Below are positions 1 to 13,015 of a stretch of 64,000 nucleotides of DNA, in pieces. The DNA is from Mytilisepta virgata (lineage: Eukaryota; Mollusca; Bivalvia; Mytilida; Mytilidae), in assembly GCA_028015205.1 (NCBI GenBank), contig CM051511.1, forward strand, positions 3,968,001 through 4,032,000, written 5' to 3'. Numbering within the stretch: position 1 is the first letter of the stretch; each line of letters starts with the position of its first letter. A model generated the notes under the pieces. It saw only the letters and a list, made by a program, of their open reading frames with translations, was not told where the DNA came from and searched no databases. A program made the position numbers and the translations under genes.

Positions 1-318
1 CTATAGCATTTCCAGGAAATAGGAAATTGCATATGACATTAAAAAATCGATTGGTGTTTATAATGTGCTATTTTAATAGAATATTTACGCTGCTCATGAA
101 TAAAATGACAAGAAATGATGTTTTATAGACTAGTAGGAGTACTTTTATATGTAAACGTATATTGCGTCCTGTTTTAAGAAACTATAAGGATATGGGTAAT
201 GAGGCAGTATCCTACAGTATTGAACATGGGAAAAGAAAAAAATATGGTCATTACGTGTACTTTTACCAGGACAAAACCTCACTATTAGACAATACCAAAT
301 GGCCCCGGAAAAAATGCA
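1..318. other. Unassigned AT-rich DNA before the first MITE copy
   Basis: No exon-like sequence or recognised repeat was seen. The last 40 bases (from about 280) are the start of a segment repeated 748 bp downstream. Confidence 0.5.
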
Positions 319-583
319 TTAAGGAATCCAGATCATAAATGACCACGTGATTATTCAAAAATTCCCGGATGTTCCATACTACGCAATTGAAATGAATTCG
401 GTAGTTATCGGCAAACTTCGGAAATGCCAATATAACTAAATTATTTTTACAGACTCTGCATATAAGCAACAGAGTGTGTTTCAACTTGAGAAAAATAAAT
501 ATACAAAATTCCAGCTTTAAATTGTTTAATTCAGCCATTCACGGTCAAAAAGACATAAAATTTTCGATCATGATCTACCTTAA
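319..583 (+). mobile_element. TTAAGG-ended MITE, copy A
   Basis: This member of a roughly 265-bp non-coding family begins TTAAGGAATCCAGATCATAA and ends GATCTACCTTAA, a decayed form of the TTAAGGTATCCGGACCATAA inverted repeat seen intact in copy C (56495-56771). Long open frames across it (263-538 on the minus strand) are accidental. TTAA at both edges suggests a piggyBac-like target but could be part of the element. Confidence 0.7.
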
Positions 584-1066
584 AAAAGCAACCACAAATC
601 CAACACAAACAAATTGTTCAGTCGACAAACTGTTGTAGAGGAGAATTCTATGGTCATAAACTGTTCTAGAGGAGAGGAGTTGTAGTCACACTGTTGTAGA
701 TAATTCCATAGTCAAAACTGGTTCTGCAGGAGAGGGATTGCCGTCAGGAACTGACGTAGAGGAGAATTTAACTATTAGAAAATATTCTTTAGGATAGGGA
801 TTGTTGTCCCTAACTGTTGTAGAGAAGTAAAAAACTGTTCTATAGTAGAGGGGTTGTTGTCACAGATTGTTGAAGAGGAGAATTATATATATTCGGAAAC
901 TGTTCTTTAGGAGATTGTTTGTGGTCACGAATTGTGGCACAGAAGAAATCTATCACCAGAAACTATTCTGTAATAGAGGGTTTGTTGTCAAGAACTGTCG
1001 TGGAGAATTCTATAGTAAAAAAACCTGACTATTACACAATACCAAATGGCCCCGTAAAAAAATGCA

Positions 1067-1331
1067 GTAAGGTATCCGGACCATAAATGACCACGTGATT
1101 ATTCAAAAGTTCCCGGATGTTCCATACTACGCAATTGAAATGAATTCGGTAGTTATCGGCAAACTTCGGAAATGCCAATATAACTAAATTATTTTTACAG
1201 ACTCTGCATATAAGCAACAAAGTGTGTTTCAACTTGAGAAAAATATATATACAAAATTCCAGATTTAAATTGTTTGGTTCAGCCATTCACGGTCAAAAAG
1301 AGATACAATTTTTGATCATGATCTACCTTAA
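1067..1331 (+). mobile_element. TTAAGG-ended MITE, copy B
   Basis: Nearly identical to copy A at an offset of 748 bp, with a better left end (GGTATCCGGACCATAA). Both flanks are also duplicated, so copies A and B arose by segmental duplication, not two insertions. Confidence 0.75.
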
Positions 1332-3509
1332 AAAAGCAACCACAAATCCGACACAAACAAATTGTTCAGTCGACAATTCTCTTGTAGAGGAGAATTCTAT
1401 GGTCATAAACTGTTCTATAGGAGGGGAGTTGTAGTCACACTGTTGTAGATAATTCCATAGTCAAAACTGGTTCTGCAGGAGAGGAGAATTAAACTGTCAG
1501 AAAATATTCTTTAGGTTAGGGATTGTTGTCCCTAACTGTTGTAGAGAAGTAAAAAACTGTTCTATAGTAGAGGGGTTGTTGTCACAGATTGTTGAAGAGG
1601 AGAATTATATATATTCAGAAACTGTTCTTTAGGAGATTGTTTGTGGTCACGAATTGGTGCACAGGATAAATCTATCACCAGAAACTATTCTGTAATAGAG
1701 GGTTTGTTGTCAAGAACTGTCGTGGAGGAGAATTCTATAGTCAAACACTGTTATAAAGAGGGGGTGTGGTCACGAACTGTTGAAAAGGTGAATTCTATAA
1801 AGAGAAACTGATCTATATGAGAGAGGTGTAGTCACGAATTGTTGTAGAGAATTTTATAGTCAAAAGCAGCTCTATAGAATATGTATAGTATACGAGAGGA
1901 GTTGTGATCACGACGTGTTGTGGAGAATTCTTTAGTCAAAAGCTAAGGAAAAGGGTTTCGAGCGCGTACTGCTATAGAGTATAGAGGAGAATTCTACCGT
2001 CAGAACAGGAGAAGATGAGAAATCATTAATCAGAAGCTGTTCTATGGGAGATGGGTTGTTGCCACTAACAATGAGAAATTTATCGTTAAAACTATTCTTT
2101 AATAGAGGGTTTGTTGTCAAAATTTGTCGTAGATGAGAATTCTGTAGTCAGAAACAGTTTTATAGGGGAGCGCTGTGGTCACGAACTGTTCTAAAGGTGA
2201 ATTCTAAAGTGAGAAATTGATCTATATGAGAGAGCTGTGATCACGAACTGTTGTAGAGAATTCATTAGTCAAAAGCTGTTCTATAGTATATAGAAGTGAT
2301 CACGAACTGTTGTTCAGAATTCAATAGTAAAGGATGTTCTGTGAGAAAGGGGTTTCGATCACGTACTGTTGTAGCGCGGAATTCTATAGTCAGAAAGTGT
2401 TCTATAGAAGTAGGGTTGCGGTCACGAGCTGTTCTAGGGAAGAATTCTAAATTCAGAAATTGTTCTATTGTATACGAAAGGAGCCGTTGAAGAGAATTCC
2501 ATAGTAAGAGGAGGGGTTGCGATCACAAACTGCTGTAGAGGAGAATTCGACACAGAAATTGTCTATAGGAGAGGGGTTGTTGTCACAAAATGTTGAAGAG
2601 GAGTAATGTTCTATATGAGATGGGATTTTGTCACTAACTGTTGAAGAGGAGAATTTAAAATTCAGAAAATGTTCTTTTGGAGATGGTTTATAGTCACAAA
2701 TTAGTGCAAAGAAGAAATCTATAGTCATAAACTATTCTGTAGTAGAGTGTTTGTTGTCAGGAACTGTCATAGGGAGAAATGTAGTCAGAAATTATTCTGT
2801 AGTATAGGGTTATTTTTTATCACGAACTGTCGTAGAGGAGAAATCTAGTCAGAAATTACTCTGTAGTATAGGGTTATTTGTCACGAACTGTCGTAGAGGA
2901 GAAATCTAGTCAGAAACTGTTCTGTAGTAGAGTGTTTGTTCTCACGAATTGTAAAGAATATTTCTATAGTCGGAAACTATTCTATAGTAGAGGTTTGTTG
3001 TCACGATCTGTGTTAGAGAAGAAATCTAGGCAGAAACTATTCTGTAGTAGGGCGTATGTTGTCACGAACTGTCATAGGGAAAAATTCTAGTCAGAAACTA
3101 TTCTGTGGTAGAGGGTTAATTGACACGAACTGTCCTAGAGGAGAAATCTAGTCAGAAACTATTTTGTAGTAGGGCGTATGTTGTCACGAATTGTCGTAGA
3201 GAAGATTTCTATAGTCGGAAACTATTCTATAGTAGAGGGTCAGTTGTCACGAACTGTCGTAGAGGCGAAATCTAGTCAAAATCTATTCTGTAGTAGAGGG
3301 TTTGTTCTCACGAATTGTAGAGAAGATTTCTATAGTCAGAAACTATTCTATAGTTGAGGGTTTGTTGTCACGAACTGTCGTAGATGAGAATTCTAGGCAG
3401 AATTATTCTGTAGTAGAGCGTATGTTGTCACGAATTGTCGTAGAGGAGAAATCTAGTCAGAAACTGTTCTGTAGTAGAGGTTTTGTTCTCACGAATTGTA
3501 AAGAATATT

Positions 3510-5145
3510 TCTATAGTCAGAAACTATTCTATAGTAGAGGGTTTGTTGTCACGAACTTTCGTAGAGAAGAAATCTAGGCAGAAACTATTCTGTAGTAGGG
3601 CGTATGTTGTCACGAACTGTCATAGGGAAAAATTCTAGTCAGAAACTATTCTGTAGTAGAGGGTTTGTTCTCACGAATTGTCGTAGAGAAGATTTCTATT
3701 GTCGGAAACTATTCTATAGTAGAGGGTTTGTTGTCACGAACTGTCGTAGAGGCGAAATCTAGTCAGAATCTATTCTGTAGTAGAGGGTTTGTTCTCACGA
3801 ATTGTCGTAGAGGAGAAATCTATAGTCAGAAACTATTCTGTAGTAGAGGGTTATTTGTCACGAACTGTCGTAGAGGAGTAATCTAGTCAGAAACTGTTCT
3901 ATAGTAGAGTGTTTGTTCTCACGAATTGTAAAGAATATTTCTATAGTCAGAAATTATCCTATAGTAGAGGGTTTGTTGTCACGAACTGTCGTAGAGAAGA
4001 AATCTAGTCAGAAACTATTTGTAGTAGGGCGTTTGTTGTCACGAACTGTCATAGGGAGAAATCTAGTCAGAAACTATTCTGTAGTAGAGGGGTATTTGTC
4101 ACGAACTGTCGTAGAGGAGAAATCTAGCCATAAAGTATTCTGTAGTAGAGGGTTTGTTCTCACGAATTGTCGTAGAGAAGATTTCTATAGTCAGAAACTA
4201 TTCTATAGTAGGGGGTTTGTTGTCACGATCTGTCGTAGAGGCGAAATCTAGTCAGAAACTATTCTGTAGTTGAGTATTTGTTCTTACGAATTGTAGAGAA
4301 GATTTCTATAGTCAGAAACTATTCTATAGTAGAGGGTTTGTTGTCACGAACTTTCGTAGAGAAGAAATCTAGGCAGAAACTATTCTGTAGTAGGGCGTAT
4401 GTTGTCACGAACTGTCATAGGGAAAAATTCTAGTCAGAAACTATTCTGTAGTAGAGGGTTTGTTCTCACGAATTGTCGTAGAGAAGATTTCTATTGTCGG
4501 AAACTATTCTATAGTAGAGGGTTTGTTGTCACGAACTGTCGTAGAGGCGAAATCTAGTCAGAATCTATTCTGTAGTAGAGGGTTTGTTCTCACGAATTGT
4601 CGTAGAGGAGAAATCTATAGTCAGAAACTATTCTGTAGTAGAGGGTTATTTGTCACGAACTGTCGTAGAGGAGTAATCTAGTCAGAAACTGTTCTATAGT
4701 AGAGTGTTTGTTCTCACGAATTGTAAAGAATATTTCTATAGTCAGAAATTATCCTATAGTAGAGGGTTTGTTGTCACGAACTGTCGTAGAGAAGAAATCT
4801 AGTCAGAAACTATTTGTAGTAGGGCGTTTGTTGTCACGAACTGTCATAGGGAGAAATCTAGTCAGAAACTATTCTGTAGTAGAGGGGTATTTGTCACGAA
4901 CTGTCGTAGAGGAGAAATCTAGCCATAAAGTATTCTGTAGTAGAGGGTTTGTTCTCACGAATTGTCGTAGAGAAGATTTCTATAGTCAGAAACTATTCTA
5001 TAGTAGGGGGTTTGTTGTCACGATCTGTCGTAGAGGCGAAATCTAGTCAGAAACTATTCTGTAGTTGAGTATTTGTTCTTACGAATTGTAGAGAAGATTT
5101 CTATAGTCAGAAACTATTCTATAGTAGAGGGTTTGTTGTCACGAA
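3510..5145. repeat. 795-bp higher-order duplication within the array
   Basis: About 3510-4350 and 4305-5145 appear identical base for base at an offset of 795 bp, including unit-specific indels. Both copies give the same 73- and 112-codon frames. The duplication spans about 13 basic units and is much younger than the divergence between units. Confidence 0.88.
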
Positions 5146-6079
5146 CTGTCGTAGAGGAGAAATCTAGTCAGAAACTATTCTGTAGTAGAAGGTTTGTTCT
5201 CGCGAATTGTCGTAGAGAAGATTTCTATAGTCAGAAACTATTCTATAGTAGAGCATTTGTTGTCACGAACTGTCATAGGGAGAAATCTAGTCAAAAACTT
5301 TTCTGTAGTAGAGGGTTATTTGTCACGAACTGTCGTAGATGAGAAATCTAGTCAGAAACTGTTCTGTAGTAGAGGTTTTGTTCTCACGAATTGTAGAGAA
5401 GATTTCTATAGTCAGAAACTATTCTATAGTAGAAGGTTTGTTCTCACGAATTGTCGCAGAGAAGATTTCTATAGACAAAAACTATTCTATAGTAAAGGGT
5501 TTGTTGTCACGAACTGTCGTATAGGAGAAATCTAGTCAGAAACTATTCTGTAGTAAAGGGTTTGTTCTGACTACTTTTCGTAGAGAAGATTTCTATAGTC
5601 AGAAACTATTCTATAGTAGAGGGTTTTTTGTCACGAACTGTCATAGAGGAAAAATCTAGTCAGAAACTATTCTGTAGTAGAGGTTTTGTTGTCAGGAACT
5701 GTCGTAGGGAAGAGTTCTGCAGTCAAAAACTGTCGTAGAGGAGAGTTCAATACTCAAAAACTGTCCTATAGGAGAGGGCTGTGGTATTGAACTCTTGTAG
5801 AGAATTCCATAGTCAAAAGCTGATCTATATAATATGTATAGTATACGAGATGAGTTGTGGTCACGAACAGTTTTAGAGAATTCCATAGTCAAATGCTGTT
5901 CTATAGTATACGAGAGGAGTTGTGGTCACGAACTGTTGTAGAAAAGAATTCTATAGTCAAAAATAGTTTGGTAGGGGAGAAGTTTGGTCACGAAATGTTA
6001 TAGAAAAGAATTTGATAGTAAAAAATAATTCTATACGGGAGTGTTTTGGTCATGAACTTTTTCGGAGGGGAATTCTTTA

Positions 6080-6609
6080 GGGTGGATTTCTTTCTAACCA
6101 AAATTTTGTAAACGTTGTGTGGCGTTTGTTATCGTTTGTTAAACGCTAAAAAAGTAGAAACAAATACATCGTTTAATCAGTGTGTTTTGAACCTGTTTTG
6201 AACTTTCAATTATGCATACACATGGTGTTGATAAACAGACTTAAATTGTTATTTTGCAAAAAAATGGCAGTGATCTTCTTTTAAATCACGTTTGTGTGTT
6301 GTTTATATGTTCACAGAAACCACATGTTAATGAAAAATCAATAATAATATACATACCTCCTTTTCTGTTGACAGAATCAATCTTTGTAATAACCGCGGGA
6401 AAAAAACACGTGCAGATCAAGGTTGAAGTTAGAAACAAATGTAGCGTTTGTACTAACAAACGATGAACGACAAACTGTAGACGCATCTTTAGCGAGTGCA
6501 TAGTTTGTCAAAGTTTATGTAAACTTTGCAAACGTATGTTAGAAACAAATTATCAAAACAAGTACGCGCTTAGCCGTTTGCATCGTTTGTGTTAGAAAAA
6601 AATGCACCC
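6080..6609. mobile_element. 530-bp TIR element rich in AAACG motifs
   Basis: The left end GGGTGGATTTCTTTCTAAC is mirrored at the right end by GTTAGAAAAAAATGCACCC. Between them, AAACG/CGTTT words recur in both orientations. There is no coding capacity. The superfamily was not identified and no clear target duplication was seen. Confidence 0.6.
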
Positions 6610-6779
6610 AGTCTACGAAAAACGCAAACAACAATCCAAATATCAAATTCATAAATCATTGACATAGATAACTCTTAAGTATTAACTATAAATAAAACTA
6701 TTCGTATGATCAAATCTCATATGATGAAAGTGGAACCCCCCCCCCCCCCAAGAAATATGTCAAAGGGAAGGAAAATTCA

Positions 6780-8030
6780 AAAGCATAAGTTGGCATAACA
6801 ATAGATGTGATTCAGCTTTCTATTTCTAGTAGTAAATTTGTATCCCTAGTTACTGGATAACTGCAATACATTTTCACAATTATTCATAACTATAACCTCA
6901 GGCCAAGTATCGAAATTGCATAACCATCGATGTTCATGATCCTGTCTCAAATAACGTAAGAGGAATTCGATAACAATAAACTTTTCGCTTTCTGGGTCCC
7001 CAAAAGAACATGCCTGCGGGGGTCGCTTAAAACATCATTTTGTGATTCAAGTTTCATATTCCTATCCCACGTGGTTTAGAAGATTTTCATTAGTTAATGG
7101 ATAACTCGAAATACTTTTTCATCCTTATTTCTGGTTTCCGGGAAAATATCAAAATATCTTCAATATAGACAACTTTGATAGTTCTAATTACAAACCAGTT
7201 TCCATGTTGCTGTCTCAAATAATATAAGACTGGAGTTCGAAGACAATTGATTTTTCGCATTATGAAAACCTTAAGTAATATGCTCCTAGGGGTTACATAT
7301 ACTGTAAATATGGAAATTATTGCGATGTTTTTATTATTGCGAAAATTGCGATCGGGTAAGCATCGCAATATTATAAACTCGCATTTTTAATGCATATTTT
7401 CATGTCCGATTTATTCTAAATTTGTCCCCCTTTGTTTTCATTTACTCGGGTAAGTGTCTGGTCATTGATTTCCGACATCAGGAGACAGGTTAATTGGTAG
7501 ACACTTTGTTGTATAGGTATTGTTTTCACAGCTATTATGTATATAATAACATTTTTAATTCTAATATTTTCAATCCCATTAATTAAAACGATTACTTTAT
7601 ATAGAACTTCCATTTTCAATTTTTACTCGATCTCCGATCGTAATAATAAAAACTTTTTTTTTCACACGGGTGGCGATCGCAATAATTTAACCTCGCAATT
7701 TTGCGTTGGGTAGAAGAATCGCAATAATAAGTGCACGCGAAAATTTCCAAATTTACAGTACATTAAAATGTCATATTCAAGTTGGCGTTTATGATATGTG
7801 TTTGGATTCAAGTTTCAACTTTCCATCGGTCCCTACTCATTTAGTAGATTTCCCTATTTACTGGGTAACTCGAAATTCATTGTCATACATATTTCTGGCC
7901 TCATGACAAATACCAGAATTCCAAAACCGTTGGCAAAGACAACTCTAACAGTGTTCATTTTCCACCAATTTTCACGATTCTATCTTAATTTCTCTAAGAG
8001 AAGTTAGACAGCAATCGACTTTTCCTTTTT
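6780..8030. repeat. Diverged tandem repeat of about 250-300-bp units, split by a MITE
   Basis: Three units (about 6780-7025, 7045-7299 and 7765-8020) share words such as TACTGGATAACT or TACTGGGTAACTCGAAAT, ATTTCTGG, and CTGTCTCAAATAA or CTATCTTAATTTC in the same order. The second and third are separated by the element at 7302-7758. Confidence 0.6.
7302..7758. mobile_element. 457-bp TA-flanked MITE
   Basis: The ends CTGTAAATATGGAAATT and AATTTCCAAATTTACAG are inverted copies flanked by TA on both sides, as expected for a Tc1/mariner-type non-autonomous element. The interior repeats TCGCAATA/ATTGCGA motifs and is non-coding. Confidence 0.72.
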
Positions 8031-9888
8031 TTTCCCTCCCCCCATCCCCCCCCATCCTTAGGATCCAGTCCCCTGAGCTTGCACAAAAAATCCGACTCTG
8101 TTGATCGAGTTGGTATATATAATGTGATTTGCTTCTCAACTACCCATCTTGGTAGGATAAGAGTACCTGAAACATACTAGTATTACGTTAAAAGTTAACG
8201 GGTTAAAGAAAAAAGTTTTAATACTATTACTATTAGTAGCGCCCCTGTAATAGAGAGATTCTTCCAAGTCCTTTGAATTTGGCATCTTATTCATACCACT
8301 TATGAAGTAGGGTTTATCACAGTAACCCAGAGGCTATCATTAAATGTTTAAAATATGACAGTATCGAGTTAAAAAATTCACTTTCTTTCACATAACTATT
8401 TTTAAGGAACATTTTTAATATATTAAACAATATCTCTGCATGCTCTATGTACCTAAGTTTTTTAAAACCTCTCACAGAGATCGTCAGTAAGTGTCGGAAG
8501 AGCCACTGTAAAATAGTACAACATTCAGTTATAGTCAGTATTAGGATATTCAATGGTACATACTGCTCATATCAGTACTCTGAACCACTATTTGGAAATT
8601 TCCCCAGTTTGGTTTGGTTTGGTTTTTCAATGGTAAAAATATATGAACGCCGGGCGAAAAGCAAAGAAAAATGCGACGTCAATGTCATTACGCATTTAAA
8701 CAGATATGAAATTTATGCAGAAAATGCCGATGATGGTACCAACCTCAGAGTTCTGTGTTTTACTTTATCTTTTATAACGAAATGGATCGTACGGCGTTAT
8801 TTCATTTTTTCTGCAAAATAGTACGCTTTGACGTTATAATGGCTTTGACGTCACTGGAAAGAAAATTTGTCTTATTTTTCCTGAGCAAAATAATGTTCAA
8901 ATATATGAATATGTTTTATCTAAAGTATAGAGAACACAAATATGACATTATAATACGGTAACTACTGGTCTTAACAACGAGACGGGGTCATGGGTTTTTA
9001 ACCGACGTCACTTATGTTTCTCTATACCATTGTAATGTTTGGTTTATGAGAAAAAAGATTCTTGTCTTGTCTTGCCAATCAAACGCCGACATCTACTCCA
9101 AGCCGGGGATAGTAAATAATATGTACTTTTATTCCCTTTCGTGTAATAAAATGTCGTTGACTTTTATGTAATAGCTGTCAAACGTAAAATCGATCGGCCA
9201 CAGAATAATTTATCTTTACATTTAACATGTTAAAGACAAACAGAAGAGCTGCATGAGCAGGGGACGGGGGGTTTTGACCCTTACTGGACTGATAGACAAA
9301 CACAGACAGTCAATTAGTAACTGGTCTTCTTTTATTAGTTCATAGTTAATATTAAGACCTAGCCTATATGTGTGTGTATGTGTGTGTGTCTGTATGTGTG
9401 TCTGTTACATTGTAAATCATCTGTATGACAGCACGAGTTTTAAACTTGATTGAAGCAAACTACATGTTTCTGTATCGATAAAACAACATTTAACATTAAA
9501 AATGTATGTACTTTCATTCAGCTGTTGCAGTTGATTCTGGATTTTAGTTGCATAGCAACGTTAGGCGACAGCCATAATTTGTTTAAAATAAAATCAGCAT
9601 AATAAATTCTCCCGCTGCGGCGCAATCTATTTCCAATGTCAACTAAGGAGAATAAATTATTTAAAACGAATGACTTTTCCAATATATCAGATATTATCCT
9701 GATATTGCGTTGTGTTTTCTTATTACGTGTATTATATCTTCTCGATCATTTACAGTCACGCACTAGTTGATTATTTAAAAGACATATTTTCTATTGTACA
9801 AAAGCAAATACAGAAATTTAAAGTTCATTTCTGACCTCGTGATAAAAATAACTGTCGACATAACAAGAGGAGTTGAAAATCTGAAATC
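8031..9888. other. Intergenic region and upstream sequence of the tetraspan gene
   Basis: No conserved coding block was recognised. A GT-rich microsatellite lies at about 9369-9405. Any promoter or 5' UTR of the tetraspan gene should be in the last few hundred bases, but no defined TATA or initiator element could be assigned. Confidence 0.4.
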
Positions 9889-12800
9889 ATGAAGAATTTT
9901 TTGAAGTTTAAAACCGGGGATAATAGTCCAGATTTAAGGAAATTTGGTGAAGAATACTATCTACGAGAAGCTAAACTTTGGCGGCCATTCAGACTTGGTG
10001 GGATCGTGTCTATTGGATTATCCATACCATTTGCCATAGGATCCATATTAAATGATAACTGGCTGTATGGACAAGGTAACTTATTAAAGATATTTTTATT
10101 ACCATATTAAAATTATCATATTTTCTTCATATGAGATTTTCAGATTATAGCTTTACGTAGGAAAGAAAGGAGATCAGTAACTATGACAGTTAACAAACTT
10201 AGCATAAAACTAAAGTATATGGTGTAAATAAAAGGAAATACAAAAGGTATTGGCGCTTTAAATTCAGTAATTGGTTCAGATTACCAACACAAAAAAATGA
10301 ATTTCATAACAGTAGTACTTATTCAAATATGCATGTCAGACTTTGTCTTCATTTGCAAATGTTTTGTTGCACAAATTCTTAGTAATCGGAAAATATAACG
10401 CTCATTGTCAAACTCTGACTTGTAATTGACCAAGAAGATAATTTTAAAACAAGTTTAATAGTAACCTGTTACTTTAAAATGCCTCCCGTTGTTTAATTAG
10501 ATGATTTTGTTGATTTTTTTTCATTTTATTTATAATATTTAACCTTATTGTTTGGGCAAAAATTTAAGATATTTAACATAGCCTTTAACTTATTCTTATT
10601 TAGTTATAATTAACGCGGACCTCCTTGTAAACACCATCAACATGTTTTCGCAATCTCAGTATAATATCACAGCAGACGATCGATAAATCGATATACTTAA
10701 CAGTCTGCTTGCCAACATCTGAATCAATACTACGTCTTAACTTGCTTAATCTAATTTTAATTGATTCGAGGGAAGAAGAATTGTTTATTGCTATGTATGT
10801 AAACGTGTTTTAGGAATATCTTAACAGATGAGTTTGAAGCTTGTTTTGAAAATGAATATTTTTTAATAAAATTAAACATATATGAAGAGATGATCTGTTA
10901 AATAAAGCAATTATTTCTACTTCTAAATAAGAAATTGTTACTGTGATATCACAGTTTGTTCCCTAATTTTCTTGAATTGTATCCCTCGACATGCTCGATT
11001 GAATCGTATCAAAAAATTCCCACTTATGGAATATTATTATCATTTGAACGAAAAGGAAATCAGATGAAGAGAGTTCAATAAGGTCAAGTTTACCTAAAAT
11101 TAGATTTGCGTATTACCAGTGATGCTGCCGTTATCAGTATCAAATTAAAAGAATATGGTGTATACATCAATAAGACAACGTTCATTCTATCAGGTAGTAG
11201 TTTGTTGCTCATTGTTGAAGATCATGCACATTACAATCCCTAGATTATTTCATTGCTTTCCTTGTACAGTTACATGCTTAATATCCTTTCATATTCTTAT
11301 GATTATATCTTGGGGCCATCTATCAGTCTCTTGTTGTAAGTTGTATTTGTCTTTGTGTCTTCAGTGTACATTTGTATGACTTGTATTTTGGTTGCTCTTA
11401 TCGTCTACGAGATTTTTCTAAATTATATATTAAATTTCTTTCAGAATTTAATGCCGGGATGTGGGACAGTTGTTACCAACCACACAACGTGACCGTCAGG
11501 ATGTGTCCGGAGAGTAGACCTCGTAAGATGTCCAGTTCATCAATTTCTGTCTGAAATAGAATAAAATATATCCTTTGTTTCGTTTCAGTCACAATAAACG
11601 TTTATACCAGCTTTCACAAATTTCATTGGCCTGTTAAGATATTGTACCAAAATTTGAATTTTCAGATATAGAAATAAAATTATATACAATTTGTAAATGG
11701 TATTGCTCACTATCATTGTTTTGTTGTGTATACTGCTTAGCAGTAGTCTCGAAAACGTTGATATAATATATAGTAACGACTATTGGGTTCATGAAAAGTC
11801 TGACACAGCCTTATTCGCAGACCATGAGAAATATGAATCTACATGTTTTTCTCAAATAAGTCAGGGAGAGTGACAACGTTTTTCCGACGATTGTCTAAGT
11901 ATTTGTATGATATTTAATTACAAACTTCTTCCCTTCTACACAGTCAGCTTATTTGTATATCAGTGTATATCTGTTACCTCACAATTCTTAAGTACAAAAT
12001 TAAGTAAATTTGTAGTTTTAACTATCTGCCGTATTAAGGAAATTGCACGAAGTTGTTTGTATGTATTTGAATGGTAATAAAATGAATTAAAAACTCTATA
12101 GAAAGCTGAAAAGATATTATTTAATTTAAGAATTTGGAAAGACGTATATTTAAATCCACTGGTGAATGAATGATTATGTTAAAGATGAGGGTTCGATGCC
12201 TTGTCTGAATTTTACAATATGGGCATTTTATTAATAAACTTTAACTTGGCATTAATTGACAATTTCAGATTGGCAGAATGCTGTTATTGGTTTAATGATA
12301 TTTGCGGCAGCCAGTGGATCTTTAGCTGCGATATTGGCTGTGCTTGGAGTTTGTACGTCACCTTTGCCAAAGAAAATCTATTATTTCCATTCCGCTGGTG
12401 AAATTTTCCTCGTTTGTGGTAAGTATTTGTTTTCCGTGATGAAATATATATTTCAAAAATAAAAGGACGAATAATATATGTTAATGAGACAAAATTTAAA
12501 TATTTAAAAATGTAGAAAAGGGGCGATAACATCTAGTCATCATGGTATGGCCTTTTAATTATGACAAACAATCCACGCGACATGAAAAGTAAAACATTAA
12601 ATAAACGCGATATTTCATATAAGGACCGCTTAAGAAGAGAAAACCAATCGAAATAGTGAATTGACTTAAGTCAGGCACATGAAAATGTTGCGGATTTAAC
12701 CGGGTTATGAGATAAAAAAAAAAAACTTAGATTTATCAGTAACTTTCGTTTTTATGTTTCCATTTATTCATTTCAGCTATGGCAGCTGGATCTGCCTTGG

Positions 12801-13015
12801 TTATTTACCCAGCCGGAATAGAAATGGATAATACTATAGCTAGTCATCATTATGGTTCCGGTTATGGCTTAGGTTGGGCGAGTGCCTTCTTTTTTCTATG
12901 TGCCGCGCTTTGCATGAGTTTAGATGACCTAGTTAGAGAATCTGCCAAAACCAAGTGCTGTAGACTATGTTTTAAACGTGGTCAGACGGATGGCGTTGAA
13001 TCTCAACAAGTATGA
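9889..13015 (+). CDS. PMP22/EMP/claudin-superfamily tetraspan membrane protein, 4 coding exons
   Basis: Coding exons 9889-10075, 11445-11522, 12269-12418 and 12777-13015 join in frame through GT-AG introns to 217 residues. Seen in the product: a charged N-terminal segment (1-36), TM1 about 37-55, an extracellular loop with W58, a GMW motif at 67-69, C72, an NVT glycosylation site at 78-80 and C83, TM2 about 93-116, TM3 about 127-150, a short second loop, TM4 about 169-187, and a cytosolic tail with a CCRLC cluster near 199-203. The W...GLWxxC...C pattern followed by four hydrophobic segments is the hallmark of the PMP22/EMP/claudin superfamily, whose members act in cell junctions, channel regulation or membrane organisation. 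The subfamily (TMEM47, EMP, LHFPL, invertebrate claudin-like) cannot be settled by eye. The start is the first ATG of the open frame, 187 nt before the first donor. Upstream non-coding exons are possible. Confidence 0.82.
10076..12776 (+). other. Introns 1-3 of the tetraspan gene
   Basis: The introns are 10076-11444, 11523-12268 and 12419-12776. They are AT-rich with no large recognised transposon. Open frames inside them (11155-11379, 12284-12532) lack any family signal. Confidence 0.6.

Larger units (their letters stand above)
600..6079. repeat. Minisatellite array, alternating 61/63-bp units
   Basis: The array consists of head-to-tail units sharing TCACGAACTGTCGTAGAGG and AGAAACTATTCTGTAGTAG. 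In the best-preserved part (about 2880-5700), a 61-bp form (TCACGAACTG..., GAAATCTAGT) alternates with a 63-bp form (TCACGAATTG..., GATTTCTATAG). The edges (600-2800 and 5700-6079) are more diverged, the usual result of turnover in the middle. Many ORFs of 60-113 codons cross it because stops recur once per unit in each frame. They change frame from unit to unit, lack any protein family and are not genes. The array is interrupted at 1067-1331 by a MITE copy. Confidence 0.9.

Noticed and set aside
2296..5535. Many ORFs of 64-113 codons with repeating peptide
   Set aside because: They are reading frames of a 61/63-bp minisatellite that change frame each unit, occur in several frames at once and match no protein family.
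3300..5600. CRISPR-like regular repeats
   Set aside because: The units are contiguous with no unique spacers, in animal DNA; a minisatellite explains them.
8447..8821. 124-codon ORF between repeats
   Set aside because: The longest single ORF in its region, but no motif, membrane pattern or splice context was recognised; probably chance.
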